In this document: piece after piece, positions 20,701 through 31,921 of the stretch
Layout: the number at the start of each line of letters is the position of its first letter
How positions within the stretch are numbered: the first letter of the stretch is position 1
NCBI GenBank assembly: GCA_020746995.1
Contig: JAGPXD010000005.1
Coordinates: 868,001 to 932,000, forward strand
From: Plectosphaerella cucumerina
Lineage: Eukaryota > Ascomycota > Sordariomycetes > Glomerellales > Plectosphaerellaceae
DNA length: 64,000 nucleotides
Reading direction: 5' to 3'
Made by a program: the position numbers and the translations under genes
The notes under the pieces: model-generated
Database searches by the model: none
Seen by the model: the letters and a program-made list of their open reading frames with translations, nothing else
Told to the model about the DNA's origin: nothing

Positions 20701-22595
20701 CGTCCATCCATCCATCAGCAATATTGATTCTTCCCAACCCACCACCGACAGAGCCTTGTCATCTCACGCCGCCCGAGTCAGGCTGCTCTCGCTGTTTCGA
20801 CCTACTCGACGGCGCCGATCTCAACGTCCCTTATCAAAACAGACAAAGCCGCAAGAAATGAGTCTATCCCTCGAGTCGACCGCCATCGCTCATTAGCCTG
20901 TGGCCTCGTGGAATCAACAAAGGGACCTCGTCCACCATCGCACAGGCACAAACCTTGGGCTTGGCCGTCCGGTCTCTCGTCCCTCGTCCCTCGCCGGGGT
21001 GGACTGATGCACCATGTCCGGTCGCTCCGCCCGTTCGTCTGACGTGCAGCCGGCTGCCCTGGGCTACCACCCACCCACCACCACCACCACCACTACCACC
21101 TGAGAGAAGCACGACGAGATGAGGACAAACACGATCCCTCCCTTCGCCTCCCGCGGCGCCCAGGCACCACACCGCACCCGAGGGACGCCCACGCAGCCAG
21201 ATGCGCCCCTCCCAAGAGCGTCTTCCGAGAGGCCACCCCCTGTCGCGACCTGCAGGTCGGGTGTGCGCTGGTGCCACCCACAGGCCTCGATCACGAGCCC
21301 GCCCCCCATCTCTCGTCCGCTTGTGCTCGGCGCAGGCCCTTCTTATTGAGCCCGCAGCGCGGGGTGGGCAATTTTCTGGCCCTCTCGCTGCCGTCCTCCC
21401 TTGCACCCGCCATTGCCAGCACACCATCTCGTGCCAGGACCACGCAGAGGCGACAGCGGGATGCTCCTCCGGCCGGCCTTCGCCAGAGAACAAAGCTACT
21501 GTACCTTCTCGCCTCACCTGCCTACCACGGATGCGTGCCTCGGCGGACATCCATTCACCGGCGCTTCTAGATTAATGCCAAGCAGCAGACGCACTGCGGG
21601 CGATCATGGTCTCTCACTCATCCGTCGCCACTCCCTGGACGCCGTGAGCGGGGGGCAGGCAGCTTTTTCGGAAAGGCCGCGAAGAGAAGGCTCTCGCCTG
21701 CCGGGGGTGCTGGATGCTCGACTGCCCCCAGAGAGATTCTCACCCACAAACAGAGCAGGGGTCGCTGCAAAAGCCCTGTACCGCCTCGACTGGACTCGAG
21801 AATATCCACCAGATGGCGCTTTCCCTCATCTTAGACTGTCAGCGTCCCTAGCCATGCGCCTATCTCTCTCTGTCTCTTACTCCGAAGTGGCCCGAATCTC
21901 CAGTGCGGCTGATGGAAACTTCCTCGGCCACCCTTCGTCGCCCACACCAGAGCTCACTTTGGTCAGACGGCCCTCTTGGTCTGATCCAATCACCCAGCTT
22001 CAACACCACCTAAAGCCGAGCCGTCCACCATCCGTCGTTCTCTGGGCGTTCGCCTTTTGACCTGTGCCGTTTCTTTCCAGCCAAAGGCCCCCGTTCCTGC
22101 TCACCTGCAAAGCCATAAGGCTGTCCGTCCAAGGGTTTCTAGGCCGCCCGTCCGTCCCCTCCGTCCACCGAGCTTCCCACCCTCTTTTACAGGTGGCAAC
22201 ATCACTGCGGTCTTCCCACAGACACCTCTGTACAGCAATCGACCGATCGCCACCTAATTGCTTATTGGGTCTCGGTCGCCTGGCATCTGCGGCGCTGCGG
22301 GGTGGTTCTTTCTGGGTGAGTGAATGCATATGTGGTGTCCCTACATGCCGCCCTTCAACGATGCTTGCTGCTGCACGCACTTCGACTTAAACATCCACCA
22401 GAGACTGTCGCTTGATCCTCCGGCTTACTGACACTGCGCCGCCGTTAGTTTCCGTCATCATTGCAAAAAGCGAGTCGCTGCTTTCGGCGCACGATATTCT
22501 CAGTCTGCGCACTGCCGCGTCATGAGCTGGTGAACGTGCCGCGATCATTTGTCCCTGTCGCCTCCACATCGTGACGACAACAGACATCGCCCATC
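17758..22595. other. 4.8-kb gene-free region between two divergent surface-protein genes
   Basis: GC-rich DNA separating the starts of the GPI-protein and kelch-protein genes. Frames here (for example 19828-20472 and 20864-21550) are Arg/Gly/Pro-rich without domains. The last 2 kb before the kelch gene is pyrimidine-rich, fitting promoter and 5' leader. No tRNA or recognisable transposon found. An unannotated noncoding RNA or a large regulatory region cannot be excluded. Confidence 0.5.
19379..19403. repeat. Pentanucleotide microsatellite (GAGCA)5
   Basis: Five perfect tandem copies of GAGCA within the 4.8-kb intergenic region. Confidence 0.9.
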
Positions 22596-25353
22596 ATGGG
22601 ACGTTTCACGTTTGCATCTATCCTGTCTCTTGCATCGGCAAACCTCGTCTCGGCGAACATCTTCGCAAGACAGTTCGAGGGATGGACGTCGGATCAAGTC
22701 AACGCCTCCATCTGCCAGTGGGAACAGCCTCGAGGTGAGTGCAACCCCGCCCGCCGCTCCGCGATGTAGGACAGCGCCTGACCATCGGATCGCAGCCGCT
22801 GTCATCAGAGACACCGTGTACCTTGATGGTGGCTTGGTGTACTGGTTTCGTGGCCTTTCAGATGGTGACTATGCCATTGAAGAGCTAGGTCAGTTCTGAT
22901 GTCGTCCGGTCAGGGTTGGCCATTACTTACATGTAAAATAGATAACCCGGGGGGCTTGATGTACACCCTTAACTTTAGTCAGCCCTTCAACGTCTCTGGC
23001 AATGTCACGGCGTTGTTCGGGACCATCGACAAGGCCCCTCAAGGCGATGCCAACAACATCGCCCCCAACTACGTCGACGGCGCCATGCTGGTCAACGATG
23101 CCCAGTTGACTCTATACGGCGGCCTGCTGAGGAAGACGGAAGACTATCCGGCACCTCGCGAGGACGACGTTCTCACTTACCAAAAGTTCGGATACGGCAC
23201 CGAGATAGACTCCTTCAAGGCCAGCTTCGTTCAGCAGCGCCTCCCCGATGAGCTGACCCGGTACCTGACATCCGGCGGACCGGCCAACGCGCCCTCCGAA
23301 TTCAAGTCCTGGTACTTTGGCGGTCTCCACGCGGAAGGATGGGGCGAAATTGCACGAACCCGTGCTAACACCACGTTGAACGCCGTCAACACTTCCGACA
23401 CTCTCGTCACCCTGGACACAACGACCCAGCGGTCACCGAAATGGACCAACACGACTCTTCCCTCCAACATCAAGGGCCGCGCCAACCCCGAGGTTGTATG
23501 GGTACCCGTTGGTGAACAGGGCATCCTCGTCGTCATCGGAGGCGTCACGTACCCGGATTGGACGAACGTTCTTCGCAAGTCTGAGAATCCAGCGCAAAGT
23601 GTATGTCCATGATGCTGAGAAGCCCTGATCATTGCTGACGTCTGTTTAGAAAGAAGAGAGTGACGAGTTCATGCGAGTCATCGATATCTACGATGTTGCG
23701 AGCGGCGAATGGTACAAGCAGCCCACGGAAAACGCCCCAACCGCCCGCACGAAAGGCTGCGCGGTCCTCGCCCCGGCCAAGGATGCGTCCAGTTACAACA
23801 TCTACTACTACGGAGGATACCCTGGTGTGGACCCCAAGGTTGACATGTTCGACGAAGTCTGGGTTCTCTCGATCCCTTCCTTCACGTGGACAAAGGTCTC
23901 CGAGGGCAGGCCTGACTACGGCCGCAACGGCCACAAGTGCTTCATGCCTTACGCGGACCAGATGATTGTCATCGGCGGCACGACGTCACTGCCGTCGGTA
24001 AACCTCGCGTGCCTCATGGGCGGCTTGATCCAGGTATTCAACCTGACGAGTGCCGAGTGGATGGACGGGTACGACCCCGAGGAGTACGCTGACTACGGCG
24101 TCCCGGACGTCGTCCGTTCGGTCATCGGCGGCGATCCCACCGGCGGTGCGACCTTGACGACGCCGAGCCCTTCGGGATGGGAGACTTCCGGCCTGGGCGA
24201 TGTCTTCCAGACGTCCTACGCGACGACCAAGATCTCGACCTGGTATCCCTACACAAAGGCTGAAGCAACCGGAAGACCCATCGTCGATAACCCTCCCGGC
24301 GACGAAGACAACAACGGCGGCGGGGGTGGTCTTCCCAAATGGGTCGCTCCCGTCCTGGGCGTCGTTCTCGGCCTCGTCTTCCTCACCGCGCTCCTGGTCG
24401 GCTTCTGCCTCTGGCGCCGCCGCAGGATTCTCCGCGGTGGTGACGGCTACACCGAGACCACCACCGACGACAATGGCACGCGCATCCTCTCATGGATCCG
24501 CGGCCAGCCTGCGGAGCACAAGGCCTTGACCGTTACCACGACCGAGGACACTCCCTCCAACGCAGAGATGGCCGAGGTCCGCTCTCCCGCTTCACCCGCA
24601 CCCGCTGCCGCCCCGCGCTTCGAGATGATGGACACCGCCATCGCAGAGCTTCCCGGTATGTCTCTCTCACCCGTCTTCATACCAAACACAGCTAACCGCC
24701 CCTCATCAGATACCTCTCGCCCTCCCGAACTCCCTGAGACAGCCCTCACACCCACCGAGATCATCAACAAACACTCCAACCTTGGCAATCCCCCCACAAA
24801 CCAAACCTCCTACTACGGCTCCGTCTCCGGCAACGAAGCCTCCTCCTTCTCCCGCTCCTCCGGCGTCCTCGGTCCCGGCTCCCGCGCCGACTCGCCCACC
24901 CGCGGCGGCGGCGGCGGCGGCGGTGGCATCCCCGCCGGTCCCCCCTCTCCCTCCCTCGCCAGCCCCGCCACCCCCTCCCGCCGCGTCTTCTCCGGCGTCT
25001 CCGGCCTCAGCGACCGCGACACCGCTCACCTCCGCCAAATCAGCGAAGTCACAGTCTCCTCTGCCTCAGACATCGGCGGCGGCAACGACTCCGCCGCCGC
25101 AGCAGGCATCTCGGACCAATCCTCCTCCTCCCGCGCCGTACCTCCCCGCTCCGTTCCCCTCCCTCGCTCCCCGCCCCCCGACGCGATGAGCCCCCTGTCA
25201 CCAAGCCCCTTGAGCCCTGCCTCCGTCAGCCCGCCCACGGCCGCGGCAGTCGCGGAAGATAGCGACGACTACATCACCTCCCGCCGCGTCCCCGGCAGCC
25301 CTCGCCGGACGAGCGTCTTCCGCGAGAGCGCCGACGACCTGGGCCACAGATAG
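22596..25353 (+). CDS. Membrane-anchored kelch-repeat protein
   Basis: Predicted type I membrane protein with an extracellular beta-propeller. Exons: 22596-22734, 22796-22888, 22942-23600, and 23650-25353. A further probable 54-nt intron at 24656-24709 (GTATGT donor, GCTAAC branch, CAG acceptor) is divisible by three and has no stop. The product is 846 residues if it is spliced, 864 if retained. A signal peptide (SILSLASANLVSA) is followed by kelch-like blades, including VVIGGV, YYYGGYPG and MIVIGGTT. A single transmembrane helix lies near residues 528-552 (VLGVVLGLVFLTALLVGF), followed by RRRR as a stop-transfer signal. The cytoplasmic tail of about 300 residues is Ser/Pro-rich with a poly-Gly tract. 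Such proteins are common in filamentous ascomycetes and are often labelled cell-wall-anchored or galactose-oxidase-like, but no catalytic motif is seen here. Ligand unknown. Confidence 0.9.
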
Positions 25354-25975
25354 GGGGCTTCTTGTCGACAAAGCCAGGCCAGATTGTTTTGCTCCATTTC
25401 CATCTTTCCCTTCCCCTCTTCTCAGGACATATTTTGCGGAAAAGACACGATCATGAATGACTCTTTACGTTGGATACCACGGACGCTCCTTTTACGAACC
25501 CCCAAGGGCCCGGAGCGAGGCGGGCATCTGTTTCCTGCGCACATCTTGGCAGCAAGCGGTATAATATCACTTTCTACTCACCGAACCTGGATGACCATCG
25601 TGACATGCTTGCTATTATCACTCACCGTCACATGCCCTGTCTCTGTTGATGAATAATGTCATTTGTTCGCCAACTCGCTGACTTGATTCTTGATAATTAC
25701 AACCATAACACCGGCCCATACTCTGCACTCTCGTGGCGGCGCCCGCCTGGTATCGCCGCATGTCGTTACTCCGCACATGGTATCATTCCCGCCGTGTCAG
25801 ACGGCTAATCGTCTAGGTGTCTTTCCGCACCTCCCCCAAAAAAGCCCAACAAAAAAGTGATGACATGTGGCCGGCACCTCGGCCGACTCAACTCCCATGT
25901 GTGTGGGAGAAATGGTATACACGCCTCCTGCAAGGCCACTCTCGAACCCCAGCTGGCGAAAAAGGAAAGCATCCT
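25354..25975. other. Convergent 3' region
   Basis: Lies between the ends of the kelch gene and the minus-strand F-box-like gene and should contain both 3' untranslated regions. Nothing else recognised. Confidence 0.5.
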
Positions 25976-27412
25976 TTACATGTCGTCGTCCATGAAGAAG
26001 TCGAGGCCTCCGCCGGGATGAAGGGAACCGCAGCATGCGCAGTAGTCGTCGTCGTCCATGTCCTCGAATTCCTCTCCGTGGACCATACGTTTGATGTTCT
26101 CGACAGGCAAGCCACTGATGCGACAGAACTCAACCCACTTGCGGGTATCGCTGTCTCGGGAGACGGGCACACGGCGCCAGATAGTCTTGTCCTTTCGGCG
26201 GGGCGTACTCTTGGGGTGGCCGGTCTCGGCTGGAGCGGGCGGCATGCTGGGACCATGTGAGTGATGATGGTCCATGATCTCGTCCAAGAGATCCGAGTCT
26301 GTCATCTCGCTGTCTTCATCGGTGTGGGAATGCAGGTGGTGGTTCTTGTGGAGGGGCTTCCAGGCACGGACTGTACGGTGGGTGCAAGGTCCGCCGGGGA
26401 GGGGGATGAGTCCGCCACGGCGGCTCTGAACGTAGGATGGGATAGCGGTCAGGTAGAGGCCCTCGTCCTTCAAGAGGCCGGTAAGCTCGGAAGACGCTTT
26501 GAGACCGGGGTCGTCGACCGGGAGGCCAGTGACGTGAAGCTCGTTCAAGGAGCAGCCCAGCTCGTGAGATGCCATGTTGTGAAGCTCGTGGCCGAACATG
26601 GGCAAGATCTCTTCGCCGAAATTGACCAAGTCCATCCGCATGGTCTCCAGGTTAGGCAGAAGCCTGGGCCTGACCACCTTCTTGTCGTGCTTGGGGTCCC
26701 AAGGGGCGCGCAGGGCCTGAAGGAAGTCGACAATCTGAGACCACGAGTAGACACGGAAGCCGCCTCTAGCATACGTCTCCTCATTGATGCGAGTCTTGAT
26801 CGGAAGGTTGACGGCCTTTCTGAGGCTGGAGTGGTAGTGGCGGTCGAGCAGGTGGGTGCGCTTCCTGTCGTCGTAGAACTGGACTATGATGCGGAGGTTG
26901 ATGTGACGGATGGTCTTGCGGAACGAAGCATCCAGCTGCGCGAAGCTGCGCAGGTTCTCAGGCCTGGTGAAGGTGAAGGTGTTCTGGCTCCAGAGAAGAC
27001 GGGTGCCCTCGGTATGCATTGCCTTACAGGTGACCAGGAAGTGGATGGCAAGCTGGTTGCCGCGGTGCTTCTCCTTTGAGGTGATGTTCTCGGGCCTGAG
27101 CTTGCACAGGGGATCGATGATGGGGTAGTCACTGGTGACGGCATACGTGAGCACACGCAGGAGCACCTCGACGGGAAGGTAGGGCAGGGTCGATGCGGCG
27201 GCGGTAGAGCGGCGCGTGATGCGACCGCTTCTTGTTCGGAGCTGCTGGTCGATGTATGCGGTCGAGATGGGTGACCAGGAAATGCCATTCTCCCGGAGGA
27301 GACGCTTGAGCCTCTGGTTCTCCTCTTCGAGAGTGCGGTTCTTCGCCTGCGTCGGCTGATCATAGTAGATCTCGGCCAGATCCTCTCGGTCCTGGGTCTC
27401 CCAGGGATCCAT
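25976..27412 (-). CDS. F-box-like protein of unknown function
   Basis: Single-exon gene of 478 residues. The start is the ATG encoding MDPWETQDRED. The frame continues 30 codons upstream, but that part is non-conserved in character. A short coiled-coil-like segment (EEENQRLKRLLRE) near residue 30 precedes an F-box-like motif (LPYLPVEVLLRVLTYA) at about residue 75. Next comes the CKAMHTEGTRLLWSQNTFTF pattern, typical of fungal F-box-like proteins in which CR..R..LLW follows the box. The C-terminal third is His/Asp/Pro-rich, with a basic patch (TPRRKDK) and a CACC motif close to the end (DDDDYCACCGSLHP), which might bind metal. If it is an F-box protein it would recruit substrates to SCF ubiquitin ligases; this is inference from the motif alone. 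Confidence 0.8.
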   Translation of the reverse strand: MDPWETQDREDLAEIYYDQPTQAKNRTLEEENQRLKRLLRENGISWSPISTAYIDQQLRTRSGRITRRSTAAASTLPYLPVEVLLRVLTYAVTSDYPIIDPLCKLRPENITSKEKHRGNQLAIHFLVTCKAMHTEGTRLLWSQNTFTFTRPENLRSFAQLDASFRKTIRHINLRIIVQFYDDRKRTHLLDRHYHSSLRKAVNLPIKTRINEETYARGGFRVYSWSQIVDFLQALRAPWDPKHDKKVVRPRLLPNLETMRMDLVNFGEEILPMFGHELHNMASHELGCSLNELHVTGLPVDDPGLKASSELTGLLKDEGLYLTAIPSYVQSRRGGLIPLPGGPCTHRTVRAWKPLHKNHHLHSHTDEDSEMTDSDLLDEIMDHHHSHGPSMPPAPAETGHPKSTPRRKDKTIWRRVPVSRDSDTRKWVEFCRISGLPVENIKRMVHGEEFEDMDDDDYCACCGSLHPGGGLDFFMDDDM

Positions 27413-29909
27413 ATCCTGATTCCTTGTCAGCAGGGTGAGAATGAGATCAAATGGGCGATGGGACAGACCATGATGGGTTGCGGGTCTGTCGAGTGGGATC
27501 AAGGTGGATGAGATTTGCCGGGTGGATGGCCCGGGATGTGCGTGATCTACTGCTGATGCAAAAGTTGCTGCGCAAACTGCTGCGCAAACTCACGCCAGAG
27601 AGGAGACACGGCAGACAACCTTGAAGGATGGAGCGTGAAGGTGCGCCACGAGGCGGATGGGGTGATGACGGGGCGTCGCGGGGAGGAAGTCAAATGGCTC
27701 GAAGACCAGCCGGAGTGGTCGTGTTGTGGCGAAACAGGCGTCAAACGAATGAAGCAGGATGCGTCAAACTGGATGCGAATGAACGAGCGCCTGGCCGGTG
27801 GATGCAGTTGAGCAGAAGTGAATTCCTCGAAGTGGGAGAATCGGCCGTTTGACTGTTGAGGCGGTCGGGTAGGTGGGGTTGCGGTCGAAGGATGGGAAGG
27901 AAAGTGCGGTGATCTATCCTCGGATTCCGAGGGCCCGCATGGTGGTCACGGAAGGCGTGACGACGATGAAGTGGCCGAGTTACGGTGCCCGGCAAAGGCA
28001 ATGGACGTCGAGCGGTGGTTTGCGCAGTGCTGGTACGAGGGTGGACGGTGGGTGATGGATGAGGTGGAGTGGGAGGTGAGTGAGTGACTTTCGGCGTTGG
28101 GTGCGTGCGACGTCAAGTCATCGAAGTCACTGGACTGAGGCGGGTGGGTAGGTTTGCGGTGGAGGATTGATTTTGGGTGTGGTCGGGGGCTGTATCGGAG
28201 CACTGGACGCTCCTACCACCTCAGTAAGGTGGCCGGGCCGGTTTTTGGGCCCAAGGGACGTGCCTGTACCGTGGGAAGTCGGGTGTCGGGAAGGTGCCGT
28301 GGGCGCTTGCAGGAAAACTGGGGAGAAGGTGTGAAGGAGTGTAAGTAGGTTCGTGGAGTGAATTGGAAAGACCGGTGTAGATGGGTAGGAAGGTACGGAG
28401 CTCTGATTGATGTCTTGGCACCTGCCATTTAATTCCAGGCAAGGATTATCAACGAAGTCAATCGGAACCAACACAGTCACTTTTGGCCAGGTAGATCTGC
28501 ATTTTGGCAGCTGCGCCTACCACTTCTGCATCAACTCGAAGTGAGGTGCCTGCCCTCATTGCAGCACCCAGAGTCATCAGCTCCTGCCTCACTGCCGGAC
28601 GTGGCAAGCGTGGAAAGAGCGGAAAGAGCGGGGCAGAGTCCTTCCTCAACGGCCACACACTGCATCCACGTCCCGTCGGGGCACCGTGGAGGCAAGTGCA
28701 GACAAACGGCACCCGAAACAGGCAGCATCATACGGCCGATGTAAACTCCCCGCTACTTCTCTAGCAGAGAACACTCCTCGTCGCTCACCACTGGGACCAC
28801 TGCCAGCTCCACAACAAGCTTCCATGTGCCGCCTCGAAACAACAGTGGCGTCCTAGGACATCTAGAAGCCCAAAAACTGATCGAGCCCCCTTCCTTTGGA
28901 AACACATGACAGCCTTCCTGGTTGGTTGCGCGCTGGCAAGGAGGGGCACTTTGAAGATGATCCCGGCGCCAAGCCCCTCATCATGCAGAAGGGCACGGGC
29001 CATGCGCACGAGCTGGAGCATCACTCCCGATCTGAGCTCCGGGCATTGGATCGCTGGAATGGGGAAGACGACCATCGGAGGGTCTAGACCGTGCTGGGCC
29101 TCCCCATTTCGTTGGTCACGGTCAGCCTTATCAGATGGGAGAGCTCCGAGATGGCTTCAGCACAGCGACAGTACGCCATCTGGCACAAGGGCGTGCCTGT
29201 TGCCTGGTTTTATGCGCGGGAATATTGAAAGGAATATTTCAGCCATGCTCAGCCAGATGTCAGACCTGGTTCCATGACCTGCTGGCAATATTTGGTCGCC
29301 CACCTGGCAACTCAGCCTCCTTTCTACACCTAGAAGGCTTCATGTTGAACTATTTGGGATATTTTGTTCTCAGATCACGACCCCATCAGCTGGGCGGGCA
29401 CGATTGGAAGAAATACCAACCACCTGCTGTTTCGGTGCTTTTCGACACGACCGTTTGAGATGGACCACTCATTGACGTCATGGATCGTGTCGGACGGCAA
29501 GCACGCGAATGGAGAGAAATCTAGATGTCGAAATGCCGATGGAAACCAATCCGATACAAGCAAAGCTCTGTGAAAACGAGTCTTACGGCAATTGGATCAA
29601 GAGCGAACTGGATATCGTCTAACTGCAAAAGAGCTTGATCTTGAGCCGATTGATGCTCCGGAGCTGAGCTGGAGCTCCCCGCTGACTAAATCAGCGATCG
29701 CGCCCCCCTTCGTCGATGACATCGGCGAGCCGTCAATGACATGCCAGTGACACCAACTGCACCCGCCCATCGATGACGCAGTTTCCGGGGGAGCTAGGTG
29801 GTTTCCTTCCTTATAAGCTCTTTTCTTCCTCACCTGCATAGCTTTCTATGCCAACACAGCTTCACTCTCAACCCAATTCACCTCAACCTCCCTGACCACA
29901 TCAACCACA
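27413..29909. other. 2.5-kb gene-free region
   Basis: Shared upstream region of the F-box-like (-) and bli-3-like (+) genes. Reading frames are short and show no domains. No tRNA or repeat family recognised. The last 100 bp carries a TATA-like box, listed separately. Confidence 0.5.
29812..29817 (+). promoter_or_regulatory. Putative TATA box of the bli-3-like gene
   Basis: TATAAG lies 93 bp before the ATG and is followed by a pyrimidine-rich, CA-containing leader, a common fungal core promoter layout. A GATC-containing segment (GCGATCGC near 29696) lies about 115 bp further upstream; GATC cores are bound by the white-collar light-response complex, so light control is possible but unproven. 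Confidence 0.5.
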
Positions 29910-30590
29910 ATGTCTTCCCAGCAGTTCTCCAACACTTCCACGGGCGACGCGCCTGCCGACCCCTACAAGGACGCCAACAAGGACGAGGCCCCTCTCGACC
30001 AGAAGGTCACTGACTTTGTCAACTTCGCGACGGGTGTCAAGTTTGGCATGATGACCACACGCAACGCTAGCTCTGGCGACCTGGTCTCCCGCGCCATGGC
30101 CATTGCCGGCACTGTGAGCCTCCTGCCACCACTGCCCTTTCCCGATCACATCTAACCCTCGCAGGAAACCGGCGGCGTCGACCTCCTCTTCCACACAAAC
30201 ACAGAGTCCCACAAGACGGACGAGATCTCCAGCGACTCCCACACCAACATCGCCTTCTACAACTCATCAGGCGAGTGGGCCTCCGTCTCGGGCGAGTCCA
30301 GCGTCATCACCGACCGCGACCTCGTCAAGAAGACCTACAGCCCCGCCCTCAAGGCCTGGCTCGGCGACCTCGGCGACGGCAAGCACGACGGCTCCGAGAA
30401 CGACCCCCGCATTGGCGTCATCCGCGTCAAGGCAAAGTCCATCACCTACGCCATCAACAACCGCACCGCCATCGGCCGCATCGCCCAGGTCGCCGAGGGC
30501 GTCGTCACCGGTTCCCCGGCGCAGGTCAACAAGCTGCGCGAGATCAGCCCCTCGGAGGTCCAGCAGTGGCGGTCCTCCAACAGTTCGTGA
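29910..30590 (+). CDS. bli-3: Bli-3-like FMN-binding split-barrel protein
   Basis: Two exons, 29910-30113 and 30165-30590, joined in phase 0, giving 209 residues. The 51-nt intron has GTGAGC, CTAAC and GCAG signals. The protein belongs to the pyridoxamine-5'-phosphate-oxidase-like, general-stress FMN-binding split barrel family. Visible features are the FGMMTTRNASSGDLVSRAM strand-loop, LLFHTNTESHKTDEI, and VNIAF-type strand (TNIAFYNSSGEWASVSG), which line up with Neurospora bli-3. That gene was found as blue-light-inducible. The family is expected to bind FMN or a related flavin in the cytosol, but the substrate is unknown. The gene converges on DPH5, whose stop is only 70 bp away. The start codon context (CACAATGTC) is good. 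Confidence 0.92.
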
Positions 30591-30660
30591 AAAGGTCGAC
30601 ACTGGTAGCATACATAGCCTCCCCCTGTAATGATGGCATGACTGGGAACTGCAATTGAAA

Positions 30661-31586
30661 TCACTGCTTTCCGTACTCCGCCGCCCATACTCTGTCGAAT
30701 GTCTCTGTGTTCATCGCAAATGCCCGGATGTAATCGCGCTCCAGCTCGTGTGCTCGCCGTCCCAGCAGCACCATGCTGTGCAGCGGCCCGCCGAGCAACT
30801 CGTCCGAGTCGCAGAGCTCCCGCAGCGTGCCGGCGACAAACTTTTCCGTCTTGCCGCCGACGCGCCCGGCGCCAATGGCCAGGCTGTCGGCGCTGTAGAC
30901 GCCGCCCTTCTTGTCCTCCTCGACCTCAATCATTTGCTCGGCGCACTGCGCGACAGTCATGTACCGCGGCGGCTCGTAGATGAGCCTACCGCGCGCCATG
31001 TTCTCGAGACTCTGCTCCTTGACCTTGATGTCCAGCAGTACGAGGGTGTGGAGGCCGATGTCGCGGTTCTCCTTGATGCGGTCGTAGAAAGACGCGGGGC
31101 GCCAGTTGTCGGTGAAGAAGACCATGGACACGGTCTGGCCAAAGTTGTAGAGCTGCAGGCCGGTGGCGCCGATGCCGGACATGATAGAGGCGTTGGGCAC
31201 GGCGGAGACGGCGATGCCGAGCTCGCGGGCACGGAGGACAAGGTCGGTGTGGGTGGTGGCGCCGAAGGGGTCGCCGACGACGCAGAAGGCAACGTCCTCG
31301 GTCTGAGCGTCGCGAAGGATCTCGTCACTGTTGGACTCGACCATCTCGCGGTCGGCGATGACTATCGATCGGCCATAGTAGGCTTCCTGGAGGGTCAAGT
31401 ATTAGCAGGAGCCACCAGAAGGACGACCTAGGCATTGTGAGGGGCGCGTACAAGGATGGACTGGTCGACGAGGAGGATGCTCGTGTAGGCCTCGAGGTAG
31501 ACGCGCGAGGCCCTCTTGACGACCTCGAGACCCTTGACCGTGATGTCGGTCTCGTCCGCGAGACCCAGGCCGACGAGATAGAGCAT
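30661..31586 (-). CDS. DPH5: Diphthine methyl ester synthase (DPH5)
   Basis: S-adenosylmethionine-dependent methyltransferase that tetramethylates the diphthamide precursor on a histidine of elongation factor 2, in the cytoplasm. Two exons, 31452-31586 and 30661-31386, phase 0, giving 286 residues, normal for the family. The 65-nt intron begins GTACGC and ends CCAG. Splicing joins YTSILLVDQSIL to EAYYGRSIVIADR, as in yeast Dph5. The N terminus MLYLVGLGL, the segment VVGDPFGATTHTDL, SIMSGIGATGLQLYNFGQ and VLLDIKVKEQ are hallmark conserved blocks. Without splicing the first exon would stop after 52 codons. It is divergent from SNU23 with 335 bp between start codons, so the two housekeeping genes may share a promoter. 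No irregularities seen. Confidence 0.96.
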
Positions 31587-31921
31587 GATGTCTGTTTAGA
31601 GGGAGCAAGGACAGCGATGTCTCTGCAATGACTGGAACGAAGGTGTTGGCGGGGTAGTAAAATGTCACTCGATCTTTTTTTTGGAGGGGTAAAATTACAG
31701 CGGCGTCGTTCCGCCCCACACTTCTTCGCGCATCCCTGTCGCGGTCGCTTTCCAGGTTCCTCTCCGACACAGCTGTCTGGAGTTTCCTTCAGCGACCATC
31801 ACCTCGCTTCACCCACCCATTCCTCCCGAAAGCATCCCTCGACGCACTCGCGAACCTCAAGTCACCTCAAGTCACCTCGAAAAATCACCGAAGACTTTCT
31901 GTCGAACCAACCTCCCCCGCA
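31587..31921. promoter_or_regulatory. Bidirectional promoter region, DPH5 / SNU23
   Basis: A 335-bp interval separates the start codons of two divergent housekeeping genes and must hold both promoters and leaders. It contains a poly-T run near 31675 and a CT-rich leader with tandem TCACCTCAAG copies just before the SNU23 start. No TATA box evident. Confidence 0.55.

Noticed and set aside
20864..21550. 228-codon minus-strand frame in the 4.8-kb gap
   Set aside because: Low-information Arg/Gly composition and no domain.
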